Below are positions 16,966 through 25,658 of a DNA stretch of 64,000 nucleotides, piece by piece; the stretch's first letter is position 1, and each line of letters starts with the position of its first letter. Below the pieces are notes generated by a model that searched no databases, was not told the origin of the DNA, and saw only the letters and a program-made list of their open reading frames with translations. This stretch comes from UBA6168 sp041392505 (lineage in GTDB: Bacteria; Bacteroidota; Bacteroidia; Chitinophagales; Saprospiraceae). The position numbers were made by a program, and so were the translations under genes. Location of the stretch: contig JAWKLX010000030.1 in assembly GCA_041392505.1 (NCBI GenBank), positions 1 through 64,000 of the forward strand, in the 5' to 3' direction.

Positions 16966-18678
16966 TTATTTTTTTTTCTCCAACCACTCTTTCACCATCC
17001 GTTCCAAAACAAAAAGCGGCACCGCCCCATTTGATAAAATAAGGTCGTGGAATTCCCGGATATTAAATTCATCGCCTAATTTCAATTCCGCCAATCTCCG
17101 TAATTTCCGGATTTTTAATTCCCCAATTTTATAAGATACAGCTTGCCCGGGCCAACCGATATAACGATCAATTTCGGTGGTGCACTCATGAATGGATAAG
17201 GCGGTGTTCGACGACATAAAATCGATGGCTTCTTGCCGGCTCATGCCAAACACGTGCAAGCCCGGGTCGACGACCAGCCTGCAGGCTCGCCACATTTCAT
17301 AGGTTAATTTTCCGAAGCGCTCATAAGGGGTGGAATAAACGCCCATTTCTTCGCCCAGCCATTCAGTGTACAAAGCCCAGCCTTCCCCATAAGCACTTAA
17401 ATAGGTTTGCTTGCGAAAATCCGGCATGCCTTCCATTTCCTGCGCCAAAGATATTTGTAAATGGTGGCCGGGCACGGCTTCGTGTAAGGTTAAAGAAGGC
17501 AGTGCATATAATGGCCGTGAATTTAATTTAGTGGTATTGACCCAATAGTTGCCAGCTCGGCCATTTTCGAGTGACCCACCGCTGTACCGGCCACTGGTAT
17601 AAGTTGGCGCAATGGCTGCGGGTACGGGCTGAACACCGTAAGAATTGCGGGGTAGCTTACCAAAATATTTTGGCAATAAACCATCTATTTTTTTGGCAAT
17701 AAAACTCGCCTCTTTTAATATTTCTTCTGGTGTTTTTGCATAAAACTGTTCGTCTGTTCGGAGGAAATTTAAGAACTCCGCAAAGCTGCCCGAAAAACCA
17801 ACCTCTTCAATAATTCCCTCCATTTCTTTTTTTATTCTGGCGACTTCACTTTGACCTATTTCATAGACCTCTTCAGGTGTCATCTTTAATGTCGTAAAAT
17901 AACGAACCCGCTGTTCATAAATTTCCCTGCCTTGAGGTTGAGCAATAATCCCGATTTCTTGATTTGATTTTGGGATATATTTTTCATCTAAAAATTTTAA
18001 TAACATTTGGTAAATTAAATTGACGGCATGCACCCTAACTTTTCCCTCTCTTATTATTTCCATTTTATCCGCATCGGCAATATTTGCAGGAATATTTTTA
18101 ATTGGCAAATAATAAGGACTGTCTTCAAAATTTTCTACGGCTTGGGCGGCCACTATTTTTCGGCATTTTCCCGTTAATGCGTGAGGCAATGTCCTTCCCG
18201 TATTCATGCCTTCCGTCAACAGTAATAAATTATCGTGTGTTGCTTTTTGGAATTTTTTTAAATCGTCGAAATATTTTCGGTAATCGGAGGTGTCCCTAAA
18301 CTGCCGTCGTTCCATAGAAGTAGGCAGCTCGGAGTACCAGCCACCTTCAGCGTTCATTGGGACGAGGTAATTTTTAAATTCGATATTCGCTATTTTATCT
18401 TCTAAAATAAAAGATAATAATTCATGGTTGATGCGGTCTTGTTCATCTAATTCATCAATGGAAATTCCCGCTAAATCGGTCATTAATTCTTTATAATAAA
18501 TTGCTCTTTTTTCGTAGTTTTCTTTCGAAACGCTGGGGGCGTCCTCCCCTGAATCATTTTCTTTTTCTTGAAATTCTTGGTAGTCGGTAATTATTTTATC
18601 CAACGCTTGTTTCTGCCCAAAGTGGGTATTGGGTAAAACAATTAATAAAAGGAAGAAGGGTATAAAAATGTTTTTCAT
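16966..18678 (-). CDS. Secreted DUF885-family protein (putative metallopeptidase)
   Basis: A 570-residue exported protein with an N-terminal signal peptide (IPFFLLLIVLPNTHFG). It carries the DUF885 hallmark LHEAVPGHHLQ, an HExxxHH-type zinc-site candidate, followed by the conserved AYGEGWALYTEWLGEE and the AIDFMSSNTALSIHECTTEIDRY region. Length is normal for the family, members of which behave as dipeptidyl-type or other peptidases, though few are characterised. The gene is single, with a 64-bp gap to the downstream end of nothing similar and the SGNH gene upstream. Start ATG at 18678 gives the expected signal peptide. Family assignment is firm; substrate is unknown. Confidence 0.9.
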   Translation of the reverse strand: MKNIFIPFFLLLIVLPNTHFGQKQALDKIITDYQEFQEKENDSGEDAPSVSKENYEKRAIYYKELMTDLAGISIDELDEQDRINHELLSFILEDKIANIEFKNYLVPMNAEGGWYSELPTSMERRQFRDTSDYRKYFDDLKKFQKATHDNLLLLTEGMNTGRTLPHALTGKCRKIVAAQAVENFEDSPYYLPIKNIPANIADADKMEIIREGKVRVHAVNLIYQMLLKFLDEKYIPKSNQEIGIIAQPQGREIYEQRVRYFTTLKMTPEEVYEIGQSEVARIKKEMEGIIEEVGFSGSFAEFLNFLRTDEQFYAKTPEEILKEASFIAKKIDGLLPKYFGKLPRNSYGVQPVPAAIAPTYTSGRYSGGSLENGRAGNYWVNTTKLNSRPLYALPSLTLHEAVPGHHLQISLAQEMEGMPDFRKQTYLSAYGEGWALYTEWLGEEMGVYSTPYERFGKLTYEMWRACRLVVDPGLHVFGMSRQEAIDFMSSNTALSIHECTTEIDRYIGWPGQAVSYKIGELKIRKLRRLAELKLGDEFNIREFHDLILSNGAVPLFVLERMVKEWLEKKK

Positions 18679-18742
18679 GAAAATGAATATTGAGTGGAAT
18701 TAGAAATGGAAAAATAGATCCAAAACCACACCTATTTTGGAT

Positions 18743-19510
18743 TTAATTATTTTGCAAAATATTATTTCCTAAAATATATTCCCCGATCCGTTTTGCCCAA
18801 AGTTGGTAAGCCAATTTAGAAGGGTGGACACCGTCACTAAAAAAATCATTGGGTGACTTGCCATGCATCCGCCAATTCAATTCCCTGATGTTTTTATTAT
18901 CGAAATAAACTTGCGGAAATTGTTTTACCAATTTATTTAAAATATGTCCATACCGTTTTACTGTTTTTCCGACAAATAATTTTATCAATTTAGGAAAAGC
19001 AGGAAAAGACTGAATAGGCGGCATATTGGCAAAAACAATGGGCGTGTCAGGAAATTTATTTTTAAGGAATATAATAATTTGGGAAATATTGTTTTTAAAA
19101 ACAAGCGGGTTTTTTAGTCGGAATGCATCGTTGGCGCCTGTGCCAATGACAATCAAATCAGGCGAGAATTGAATGGGTTCATTTTGTAATTTTTCCAAAA
19201 TACCTTTTGAGGTCAAACCACTTTTGGCAAACACTTCCCAATTTATTTTGAGGTTTAATTCTTTGGCTAAATATTCAGCTAATTGCCCCGTGATACCGTC
19301 TTGATGCGTGCCGACACCGATGCCTGCAATGGTGCTTTCCCCAATGGTTAATAAATTAATTGATTGGCTTCCCTGGCCAGTCGTCCCTTTAATATCAGTT
19401 GGGGGTAAAAGCTTAGGTATTTTTTTTCGGATATGCCTGCCCTGAAACACCATATAAGGTAAAAAGGGCAAAGCGCCAGCAACCAAAAAATAATGTTTTA
19501 AAACAACCAT
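18743..19510 (-). CDS. SGNH/GDSL-type hydrolase
   Basis: A 255-residue esterase/lipase-like protein. The block I serine motif is GESTIAGIG (a GES variant of GDS), the block III motif is IVIGTGANDAF and the block V catalytic pair is DGVHPSKLAY. The N-terminus has a hydrophobic stretch (HYFLVAGALPFLPYMVF) that could be a membrane anchor. Proteins of this type hydrolyse acyl or acetyl esters on lipids or glycans. The spacing of blocks is normal. It lies between the MFS transporter and DUF885 genes, all on the minus strand, without close overlap, so operon membership is uncertain. Confidence 0.88.
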   Translation of the reverse strand: MVVLKHYFLVAGALPFLPYMVFQGRHIRKKIPKLLPPTDIKGTTGQGSQSINLLTIGESTIAGIGVGTHQDGITGQLAEYLAKELNLKINWEVFAKSGLTSKGILEKLQNEPIQFSPDLIVIGTGANDAFRLKNPLVFKNNISQIIIFLKNKFPDTPIVFANMPPIQSFPAFPKLIKLFVGKTVKRYGHILNKLVKQFPQVYFDNKNIRELNWRMHGKSPNDFFSDGVHPSKLAYQLWAKRIGEYILGNNILQNN

Positions 19511-19573
19511 TTGAAAAATAAAAATTAAAATAAAAATAAAAATGAAAACAGAGCCGATAGGGATTATTCCATT

Positions 19574-20866
19574 TTATGATGGATTGTTTGGTCGGCCTAT
19601 TTTGACGCCTGATAAAAACAGCAAACCAATGAGGAAAAACAGACTCAAGGCCAGAACCGCATTCCGCATGCCGCCTGACAATTGCACCAAACCAAAACCA
19701 AAAGTTCCTACCATGGTCGAGACTTTATCGGTGACATCGTAAAAACTGAAAAAGGAAGTGGTGTCTTTGGTGTCCTCCGGGATGAGTTTGGAATAAGTAG
19801 AACGGGACATGGATTGAATGCCGCCCATCACCGATCCGAGTATACCCGCCAAGATGTAAAACTGCATTTTTTCCTGTACTACATAAGCGGCTACACAAAG
19901 CATCATCCAGATCAACAACATGCAGGTAATGGAAAATTTATTCCCTTTCCAATCTGAAATTTTGGCAAAAAACAAAGCGCCAACAATGGCGACTAATTGT
20001 AACACCAAGATCAAAATTATCAGGTCGGAAGTGGCGAAGCCCAGTTCCTTTTCCGCAAAAGTAGCGGCGAGGAAAAGGATGGTCTGCACACCTGCATTAT
20101 AAAAGAAAAAGGACAGCAAAAAACGCTTGGTAAATTTCAACCCTTTGAGGGCGTGCCATACTTTTTTTAGCTCTTCAAAACCTTTTTTGACAAGATTTTC
20201 TCCGGGAGGATCAGGTCGGTCGGCGGGCAGTCGTTTGAAGGAAATCTGGGCAAATCCAATCCACCACAAACCAACCATCACAAAAGCTGAACGCACAGCA
20301 ATATCCTCTTCGATGCCGATTTCTTCATGAAAAGTAATCACCAACAAGTTTACAATCAATAATAAAATACTGCCGATATAACCATACGTAAAACCTTTGG
20401 CGCTCACCGAATCATACCTACTTTCCGTTGCGATTAACGGTAAATAAGCATTGTAAAAAACAAGTCCACCCGCAAAACCGATCGTTGCCAATATGAAACT
20501 GATCGTCCCGATCGGCAGCGTTTTCATCCCCGTGAAAGCACAAAGGGAGATACAGGACAAAGCACCCAGCGTCGTAAAAAAGCGCAGAAATGATTTTTTT
20601 CGTCCCCCATAATCGGCAATCCCAGAAAGGAATGGTGATGCACATGCGATGAGTAAATAGGCAGCTGAAACAGCAAATGCATAAAGTGCACTATCCGTCA
20701 TATTGATCCCCCACATCACGAAATTGTCATCGGTTACCCCCAGGAAATAGGGGGGGAACAAAGCCACCGTGATAACGAGTGCGTACGATGAATTGGCCCA
20801 GTCGAACAAAGCCCAGCCGTTGATCGTTTTGGGGTCGTTTAGTTTTATAGAATTGATCTTACTCAT
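19574..20866 (-). CDS. UMF1-family MFS transporter
   Basis: A 12-helix major-facilitator protein of 430 residues related to the Atg22/UMF1 group. The N-terminus NGWALFDWANSSYALVIT is the family's signature, followed by an early extracellular segment and SPFLSGIADYGGRKK, the MFS loop motif. A second half begins near FLLSFFFYNAGVQTILF. The conserved YSKLIPEDTKDTTSFFSFYD segment is also typical. The group has been linked to amino acid or nucleoside-like efflux, but the substrate cannot be told from sequence. It is the first gene of a minus-strand run with the SGNH hydrolase and DUF885 protein. The start codon is at 20866, divergent from rimK. Confidence 0.92.
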   Translation of the reverse strand: MSKINSIKLNDPKTINGWALFDWANSSYALVITVALFPPYFLGVTDDNFVMWGINMTDSALYAFAVSAAYLLIACASPFLSGIADYGGRKKSFLRFFTTLGALSCISLCAFTGMKTLPIGTISFILATIGFAGGLVFYNAYLPLIATESRYDSVSAKGFTYGYIGSILLLIVNLLVITFHEEIGIEEDIAVRSAFVMVGLWWIGFAQISFKRLPADRPDPPGENLVKKGFEELKKVWHALKGLKFTKRFLLSFFFYNAGVQTILFLAATFAEKELGFATSDLIILILVLQLVAIVGALFFAKISDWKGNKFSITCMLLIWMMLCVAAYVVQEKMQFYILAGILGSVMGGIQSMSRSTYSKLIPEDTKDTTSFFSFYDVTDKVSTMVGTFGFGLVQLSGGMRNAVLALSLFFLIGLLFLSGVKIGRPNNPS

Positions 20867-21013
20867 TTAGGATTTCTTTGGCGGGAAGTTATGGCTTTCA
20901 AACAATGTATTTTTGTTTTTTAAACATTTCTTTGTTCCTTGTTTTTTTTGAAAATTGCCGGGCTTCGGTCGGCGATTTTCAAACATACCGATCAACCAAT
21001 TTATAAAACCATC

Positions 21014-21914
21014 ATGCTCAACATCGCCATATTATCAAGAGGTGCAGGGCTTTACTCTACGCAAAGCCTCTTTCGGGCTGCTCGGATGCGTGGGCATTAT
21101 GTGCGCATCATTGACCATAAGCGCTGCAATATTGTTATTGAAAAGGGGCTGCCACAGATCATTTATGAGGGCGAGCGCCTCGTTGGGATGGATGCCGTAA
21201 TCCCTCGGATTGGCACGTCCGTCACGGATTATGGCGCTGCGGTGATCCGCCAGTTTGAACTTATGGGCATTCATACAGCGACCAAGTCGGAGGCGCTCAT
21301 CATTGCCCGTGATAAGCTGAAATGCTTGCAAAAGTTGTCAGCTTCCGGCATCAACGTTCCGAAGACTTTCATTGCAGGTTCTGTTGAGGACACGCCAGAG
21401 TTGATTGATCGATTGAGTGGTATCCCAGTGGTGATAAAATTATTGGAAAGCACACATGGCGTTGGGGTTATTTTGGCTGAAAGCCGGAACGCCGCTATTT
21501 CGATTGTGGAGGCATTTTCAAAATTTAACCAGCAAGTTATCCACAAGAATTTATTGCCGAGGCCGGCGGGGCAGATATCCGTGCTTTTGTAGTGGGAAAA
21601 AAAGTGGTAGCAGCCATGCGGCATGAAAGAAGCGGAGCAAGGGGAGTTCGGTCCAATCTCCACCGCGGGGCTTCTTCGACTCCCATCGACCTGACATCAA
21701 GGGCCAGAAATTGTATTGCACGCTGCCAGATTGATGGATTTGGAAATAGCCGGGGTTGATTTGTGCGTTCCGACGGTACTCGTCATGGAAGTCAATGCTT
21801 CGCCAGGTTTGGAGGGGGATTGAAACGACTACCGGCGTTGATGTTGCAGGGGGAGCAATTATCGAAAATTTGGTACGGGGAATAAACGGAAGTATTCATT
21901 TCAAAAGAAGATGA
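21014..21914 (+). pseudogene. rimK: RimK-like ribosomal protein S6 glutamate ligase, broken by frameshifts
   Basis: The first ~178 residues match RimK in one frame: MLNIAILSRGAGLYS, VIPRIGTSVTDYG, ARDKLKCLQKLSASGI and KLLESTHGVGVILAE. After QQVI (near 21545) the frame is lost by an extra two bases, and the rest continues across several frames: EFIAEAGGADIRAFVVGKKVVAAM, RSNLHRGASSTPI, MDLEIAGVD, VMEVNASPGLEG and ENLVRGINGSIHFKRR up to the TGA at 21912-21914. At least four small indels are needed. RimK is an ATP-grasp ligase that adds glutamates to S6. The next gene, an aspartoacylase-like peptidase that often accompanies rimK in Bacteroidota, is broken the same way. Conserved residues survive, so either decay is recent or the sequence contains errors. 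Confidence 0.88.
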
Positions 21915-21920
21915 CTTGTA

Positions 21921-21985
21921 ATGGATAAGTGACAATGGATAATGGACAATTATTAAATCCATTGCCCATTGCCCATTGTCAATTA
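21921..21985. repeat. Intergenic inverted repeat of AATGG-type units
   Basis: The arm at 21930-21950 (TGACAATGG followed by AATGGACAAT) faces a complementary arm at 21961-21981 with three mismatches, mostly G-U compatible. Each arm is itself a short tandem repeat. It fills most of the gap between the two broken genes. Confidence 0.7.
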
Positions 21986-21996
21986 GTTATTAAAAA

Positions 21997-22933
21997 ATGA
22001 TAATACAAAAACAGACCATAGAACGGGGGAAAACAAACTGATCCGGATCAACGTGGGGAGAGCTGCCCTCTGATACCAGGATAGATATGTACATGCATGT
22101 TGCCGCAACACCAATGAAGGGCCGACCGTCTTATTGATGGGGGGCGTGCATGGGGATGAGATCAACGGGGTAGAGATTGTGCGCCGGGTCATTTCGAAAG
22201 GGCTTAGTGAAAATTTGTTGAGGGGGACAGTCATCGCCATTCCTGTTTTGAACATTTATGGTTTCAACAATTTTTCGGGATGTGCCGGATGGGAAGGAGA
22301 TGTATAAACCACCTTTCCGGGATCGGCAGTGGGATCGATGGCTTCGAGGGTGTCATTTGTTTACCAAAAACATTTTACCCATCATTGATTTTGGGATAGA
22401 CTTCCACACGGGTGGGCAGAACCATTTCAATTATCCGCAAATCCGTTATACAAAAGCCGACGAAAAAAGCAGGGTACTGGCCGAAGCCTTCGCTGCCCCG
22501 GTCACTATTTCCACCAAAGAAACCTTCATCCTAAGTCCCTGCGGAAATCGGGGCTGGATGTTGGCAAACTGATCATTGTTTTTGAGGGAGGGGAAAACCT
22601 GCGTTTCGATGGGTTTGCATTGAAAAAGGGCTGGCAGGCATCAGCGGGTATTGGCTGCACATGGTATGTTGTACCTGCCCAGCACCAGAGCAAAGCATTT
22701 TTATTGAAAACCGGACTTGGGTTCGGGCCAAGCGACCGGGGATGTTTCGGTGGTGGAAGCAGTCGGGCCAGAAAGTCAGCAAAGGCGAACCGCTTGGTGT
22801 TTTAAATGATCCTTATGGTCAAGAGAAATTTATGTTTTAGCACCCAAAGATGGGTTTATCATTGGTCACAACAACGCCCCGGTTGCTGAGTTTGGGGGAT
22901 GCTTCTTCATATTGGGAGTTGAAATTTATTTAG
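21997..22933 (+). pseudogene. Succinylglutamate desuccinylase/aspartoacylase-like (M14) protein, broken by frameshifts
   Basis: A zinc carboxypeptidase-like family member whose sequence is clear only when frames are joined: GPTVLLMGGVHGDEINGVE (zinc ligands His and Glu in HGDE), GTVIAIPVLNIYGFNNFS, RDVPDGK, IDFGIDFHTGGQNHFNYP (third ligand His), IRYTKADEKSRVLAEAF, VGKLIIVFEGGENLRFDG and a C-terminal GFIIGHNN barrel segment. At least five single-base indels interrupt the frame, many near runs of G or C. It follows rimK, as in many Bacteroidota, where it is thought to act in the same S6-modification or amino-acid context. Either a decayed gene or a poorly sequenced stretch; protein-level conservation favours sequence error or recent decay. 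Confidence 0.82.
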
Positions 22934-23026
22934 TAAAAACTACAAACTGCAAACTGCCACTCCGAAGCGAGTTCAGGATTTCGCAACGTTCAAACTGTCG
23001 ACTGTCAAACTGTCGAACTACCCACC
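22934..23026. repeat. Intergenic repeats including a dispersed 20-bp motif
   Basis: This gap between convergent genes holds the repeated unit AACTGTCGA (with ACTGTCAA between copies) and, at 22964-22983, GAAGCGAGTTCAGGATTTCG. The latter recurs with one difference at 60422-60441 in another intergenic region. Confidence 0.6.
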
Positions 23027-23911
23027 CTAACTATTCCTCAAATCCGCCCCCCAGGTCAGCTTTTTCCGAATGGTATTCAAGAAGCCCTCATCTTTTAATT
23101 GAACCAAATTGATGTTAAAATCGCCCCGCCGGATAGCTATTTGATGTTCCGCATTGATGACTTCAAAACGGGAGTCAAGGGTGCAGAGGAAATTATCGGC
23201 CCGACCCTCGACTTCAAAGGAAATGACAGAATTGTCGGACAACACCAGTGGCCGGACATTGAGGTTGTGGGGGGCGACGGGCGTCAGGACAAAATTATTG
23301 GAGTCGGGGAAAACAATGGGGCCACCACAACTCAGCGAATAACCAGTAGAACCCGTCGGTGTGGCGAGGATGATGCCGTCCGCCCAATAGGTGTTCATGT
23401 AGCTGCCATTGATAAAACAATGGATGGAAATCATCGAGGAGGTATCCCGTTTAAGGATGGTAAAATCGTTGAGGGCAAAAGGCATGTTGCCAAACAAAGG
23501 TGGGTCGCTTTCAAGGTGCAGCGTCCGGCGATTGACCATGTAAATCTGGCCTTTGATTAATTGGTCGATGGCCTCGTCAATTTTTGATTTGCCCACCGTC
23601 GCCATGAAACCTAAGCGTCCGAGGTTGATCCCAAGTATGGGCACATTCGAGTCCCGGACATAGGTCACCGCCGCTAACATCGTACCGTCGCCTCCGAGCG
23701 TGATCAGGTAGTCAAACGACCTCATTTTGAAATCGGTATGACTCTCGAACGTGCCTACGTTCGTCTTGAATTTGATCTGGCCTTTTAATGATTCCAAATA
23801 GGGTGCATACACGTAAGCAGCAATGCCATGCCGGTGCAAGGCATCAAACAATTGCTGGACATACGGCTCATCCTTTGGTTTAAAAACTTGACTGAAAATG
23901 GCTACTTGCAT
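23027..23911 (-). CDS. nadK: NAD kinase
   Basis: It phosphorylates NAD to NADP using ATP. The 294-residue protein has the family's diagnostic motifs: ITLGGDGTML (GGDGT at 73-77), ILGINLGRLGFMATV (about 92-106), the NE/D-type substrate region replaced here by FALNDFTI, and the glycine-rich TPTGSTGYSLSCGGPI. Length is normal for bacterial NadK. The start ATG at 23911 gives the typical strand-rich N-terminus MQVAIFSQV. Downstream of it lies the broken aspartoacylase gene (convergent); upstream is a BamA-like gene on the same strand, separated by an intergenic inverted repeat. No regulatory site was seen. Confidence 0.96.
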   Translation of the reverse strand: MQVAIFSQVFKPKDEPYVQQLFDALHRHGIAAYVYAPYLESLKGQIKFKTNVGTFESHTDFKMRSFDYLITLGGDGTMLAAVTYVRDSNVPILGINLGRLGFMATVGKSKIDEAIDQLIKGQIYMVNRRTLHLESDPPLFGNMPFALNDFTILKRDTSSMISIHCFINGSYMNTYWADGIILATPTGSTGYSLSCGGPIVFPDSNNFVLTPVAPHNLNVRPLVLSDNSVISFEVEGRADNFLCTLDSRFEVINAEHQIAIRRGDFNINLVQLKDEGFLNTIRKKLTWGADLRNS

Positions 23912-23933
23912 TGAGTTCGGTGTTACGGTATCG

Positions 23934-24060
23934 AGGTATTATGGTATTGAGGTATTGAGGTGAGGTATTACGGCGTTCAGGTATTTCGGTTTACCGGAGT
24001 ACTAAGATAGGTCAGGTGTTTGGATTTATGCTGGCGTTCTATCAAAATACCATAATACCT
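23934..24060. repeat. Intergenic GGTATT-unit inverted repeat
   Basis: A 15-bp arm AGGTATTATGGTATT (23934-23948) is perfectly complementary to 24046-24060. The left side continues as tandem GAGGTATT units. Related AATACC units occur again at 61287-61312, before the GMC gene. It lies between bamA-like and nadK genes. Confidence 0.75.
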
Positions 24061-24077
24061 CAATACCCTTCTTCCTC

Positions 24078-25511
24078 TCAAAAACTAAACGTCCAATGTA
24101 GGAAGAAACCATGTTCCCCCAAGTGGTTGCGTGAATATTCGAGGTTAAAAACTTTATTATAATAGACAACTACATCCAGTCCGAGGCCAGCGCCCCACAG
24201 CATTTCATTGCTCAGCGGGTTGTTGGTTTTGTAATATGGGTTGTTCACGTAACCCAATTCATTGTGCAGCACAAGGAACAACTTTACGGGCATTTTTTTA
24301 AATGAATCGAACTTCATGTAGCGCCCCCAATTGTACTCTTTATTAAAAAAATTGAAACGCAGGGCCTTCTTTAAATAAACGTAGTCCAGTCCATCGATCA
24401 CATAAAATTCATACCCGCGGATGAAATCTTCAAAATACCCAAGCGCCCGGCTGTTGTAGTAAGGCTGCTGCTGCCGCTGAAGTTCGGTTTTACCTTTTAC
24501 CGCCAGGCCGATGCTCCATTTTTCCCCAAAACTAAAATATTGTTGCATGGCGGCCACTACTTCGAGCGATTGTCGGTCGGCCGTTGCAGTTAGGCCATGC
24601 TTGGAAAGGCTTCCTTGCAGGAAATAGCCGTGCATTGGGTAGGGGCGGATGTCCCGTTTATCAATGGAAAAGGTATAGTTGAGCGACCCATAATTTTGCT
24701 GGGTTTTGCTTAGGAAAAAATCAGGGTTTAGTTCTTCTGCAATACTTTCATGCAAACGGTGGCTGCGGTAGCTGACATTTAATTGATGGATGATGTCGAG
24801 TTTTTTTCGGTAAAACAGGCCGCCGCCCACACGAAGCCGCTGCAACAAAACATCGTCGTCATTGCGGTGAAATAACAGCTCATTGTCCACCGTCGTAAAT
24901 CCGATTTCTTTTTCTCTGGTGAAAAGGCCGTTGACGTTGATCCCCCAGGTTTTGGATTTATTGAAGGCCGGCAAGGTGTAGATCAGTTCATATTTTTTAG
25001 TAAAACCAAATTGCACCACCGCTTTCAGCAAATCCCTCCGGCCGGTGGCATTGGTGTGGTAAAAACGGACACCCAGATTTAACCGTTTGAGGGAATGATC
25101 GTAATCGGTCCACCATACATTGAAATTTCGGTCGGCTAGTTCTACAATGGGAAAAGGGAAAACGTACCAATCTTCTTTGACCGCCAAGCTCAACCCAACT
25201 TTATTGGTTGCACCTTCCCATTCTTTAAAACTGATTTGTGCGGAAGTGAATAGGCCCGTGTTCATCACATTGTACTCATTTTCCTGAATCCGGGCTGTCA
25301 ATTTATCTAAACTAATTGTATCGCCGACGGTAAAATCCAATTCTCGGAGGATGATGTCTGTCTTCGTGCGTTTATTCCCTTCAATATAAATTTTTTCGAT
25401 AGTGACAAAATCGGGCGGGCTGGAAGGGGCTTGCGAAAAAATAATAATGGGAAAAATGAAACAAGCCAGCAGCCAGTGGGTTTTTAGTGTGGTATTTTGC
25501 AGTCGTAGCAA
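24078..25511 (-). CDS. Short BamA/TamA-like outer membrane protein (one POTRA plus barrel)
   Basis: A 477-residue protein of the Omp85 superfamily, exported by an N-terminal signal peptide (LLACFIFPIIIFSQA). One POTRA domain is visible (about 35-115: VTIEKIYIEGNKRTKTDIILREL is the classic first strand and helix). The rest is a beta barrel with alternating aromatic residues, ending WTFSF with the terminal Phe typical of barrels. At this size and with one POTRA it is not the essential BamA, which has five. It is closer to small Omp85 proteins of Bacteroidota whose roles are unclear. It is divergent from lpxK; a 29-bp inverted repeat lies between. The gene may act in outer membrane or lipid A-related biogenesis; this is inference. 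Confidence 0.87.
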   Translation of the reverse strand: MLRLQNTTLKTHWLLACFIFPIIIFSQAPSSPPDFVTIEKIYIEGNKRTKTDIILRELDFTVGDTISLDKLTARIQENEYNVMNTGLFTSAQISFKEWEGATNKVGLSLAVKEDWYVFPFPIVELADRNFNVWWTDYDHSLKRLNLGVRFYHTNATGRRDLLKAVVQFGFTKKYELIYTLPAFNKSKTWGINVNGLFTREKEIGFTTVDNELLFHRNDDDVLLQRLRVGGGLFYRKKLDIIHQLNVSYRSHRLHESIAEELNPDFFLSKTQQNYGSLNYTFSIDKRDIRPYPMHGYFLQGSLSKHGLTATADRQSLEVVAAMQQYFSFGEKWSIGLAVKGKTELQRQQQPYYNSRALGYFEDFIRGYEFYVIDGLDYVYLKKALRFNFFNKEYNWGRYMKFDSFKKMPVKLFLVLHNELGYVNNPYYKTNNPLSNEMLWGAGLGLDVVVYYNKVFNLEYSRNHLGEHGFFLHWTFSF

Positions 25512-25542
25512 TTTTTTATTCTTTGGCTGCGAAAGTAAGTAA

Positions 25543-25641
25543 ATGGTTAAATGGTTTGAATGGCTTAAATGGTTTTTCTAAAATGGCGAGTACTCGTCAA
25601 AAGAGAAAAAATCATTTAAGCCATTCAAACCATTTAACCAT
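25543..25641. repeat. Perfect 29-bp inverted repeat between divergent genes
   Basis: The arm at 25543-25571 (units of AAATGGTT and GAATGGCTTAAATG) is exactly complementary to 25613-25641, with a 41-nt loop. It sits in the shared upstream region of the BamA-like and lpxK genes. Its unit sequence differs from the other intergenic repeats, but the design is the same. Confidence 0.85.
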
Positions 25642-25658
25642 ATAAACCATTTAATCGC

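Noticed and set aside
16787..16987. 66-codon minus-strand ORF downstream of the DUF885 gene
   Set aside because: Overlaps the DUF885 end in another frame and has no features.
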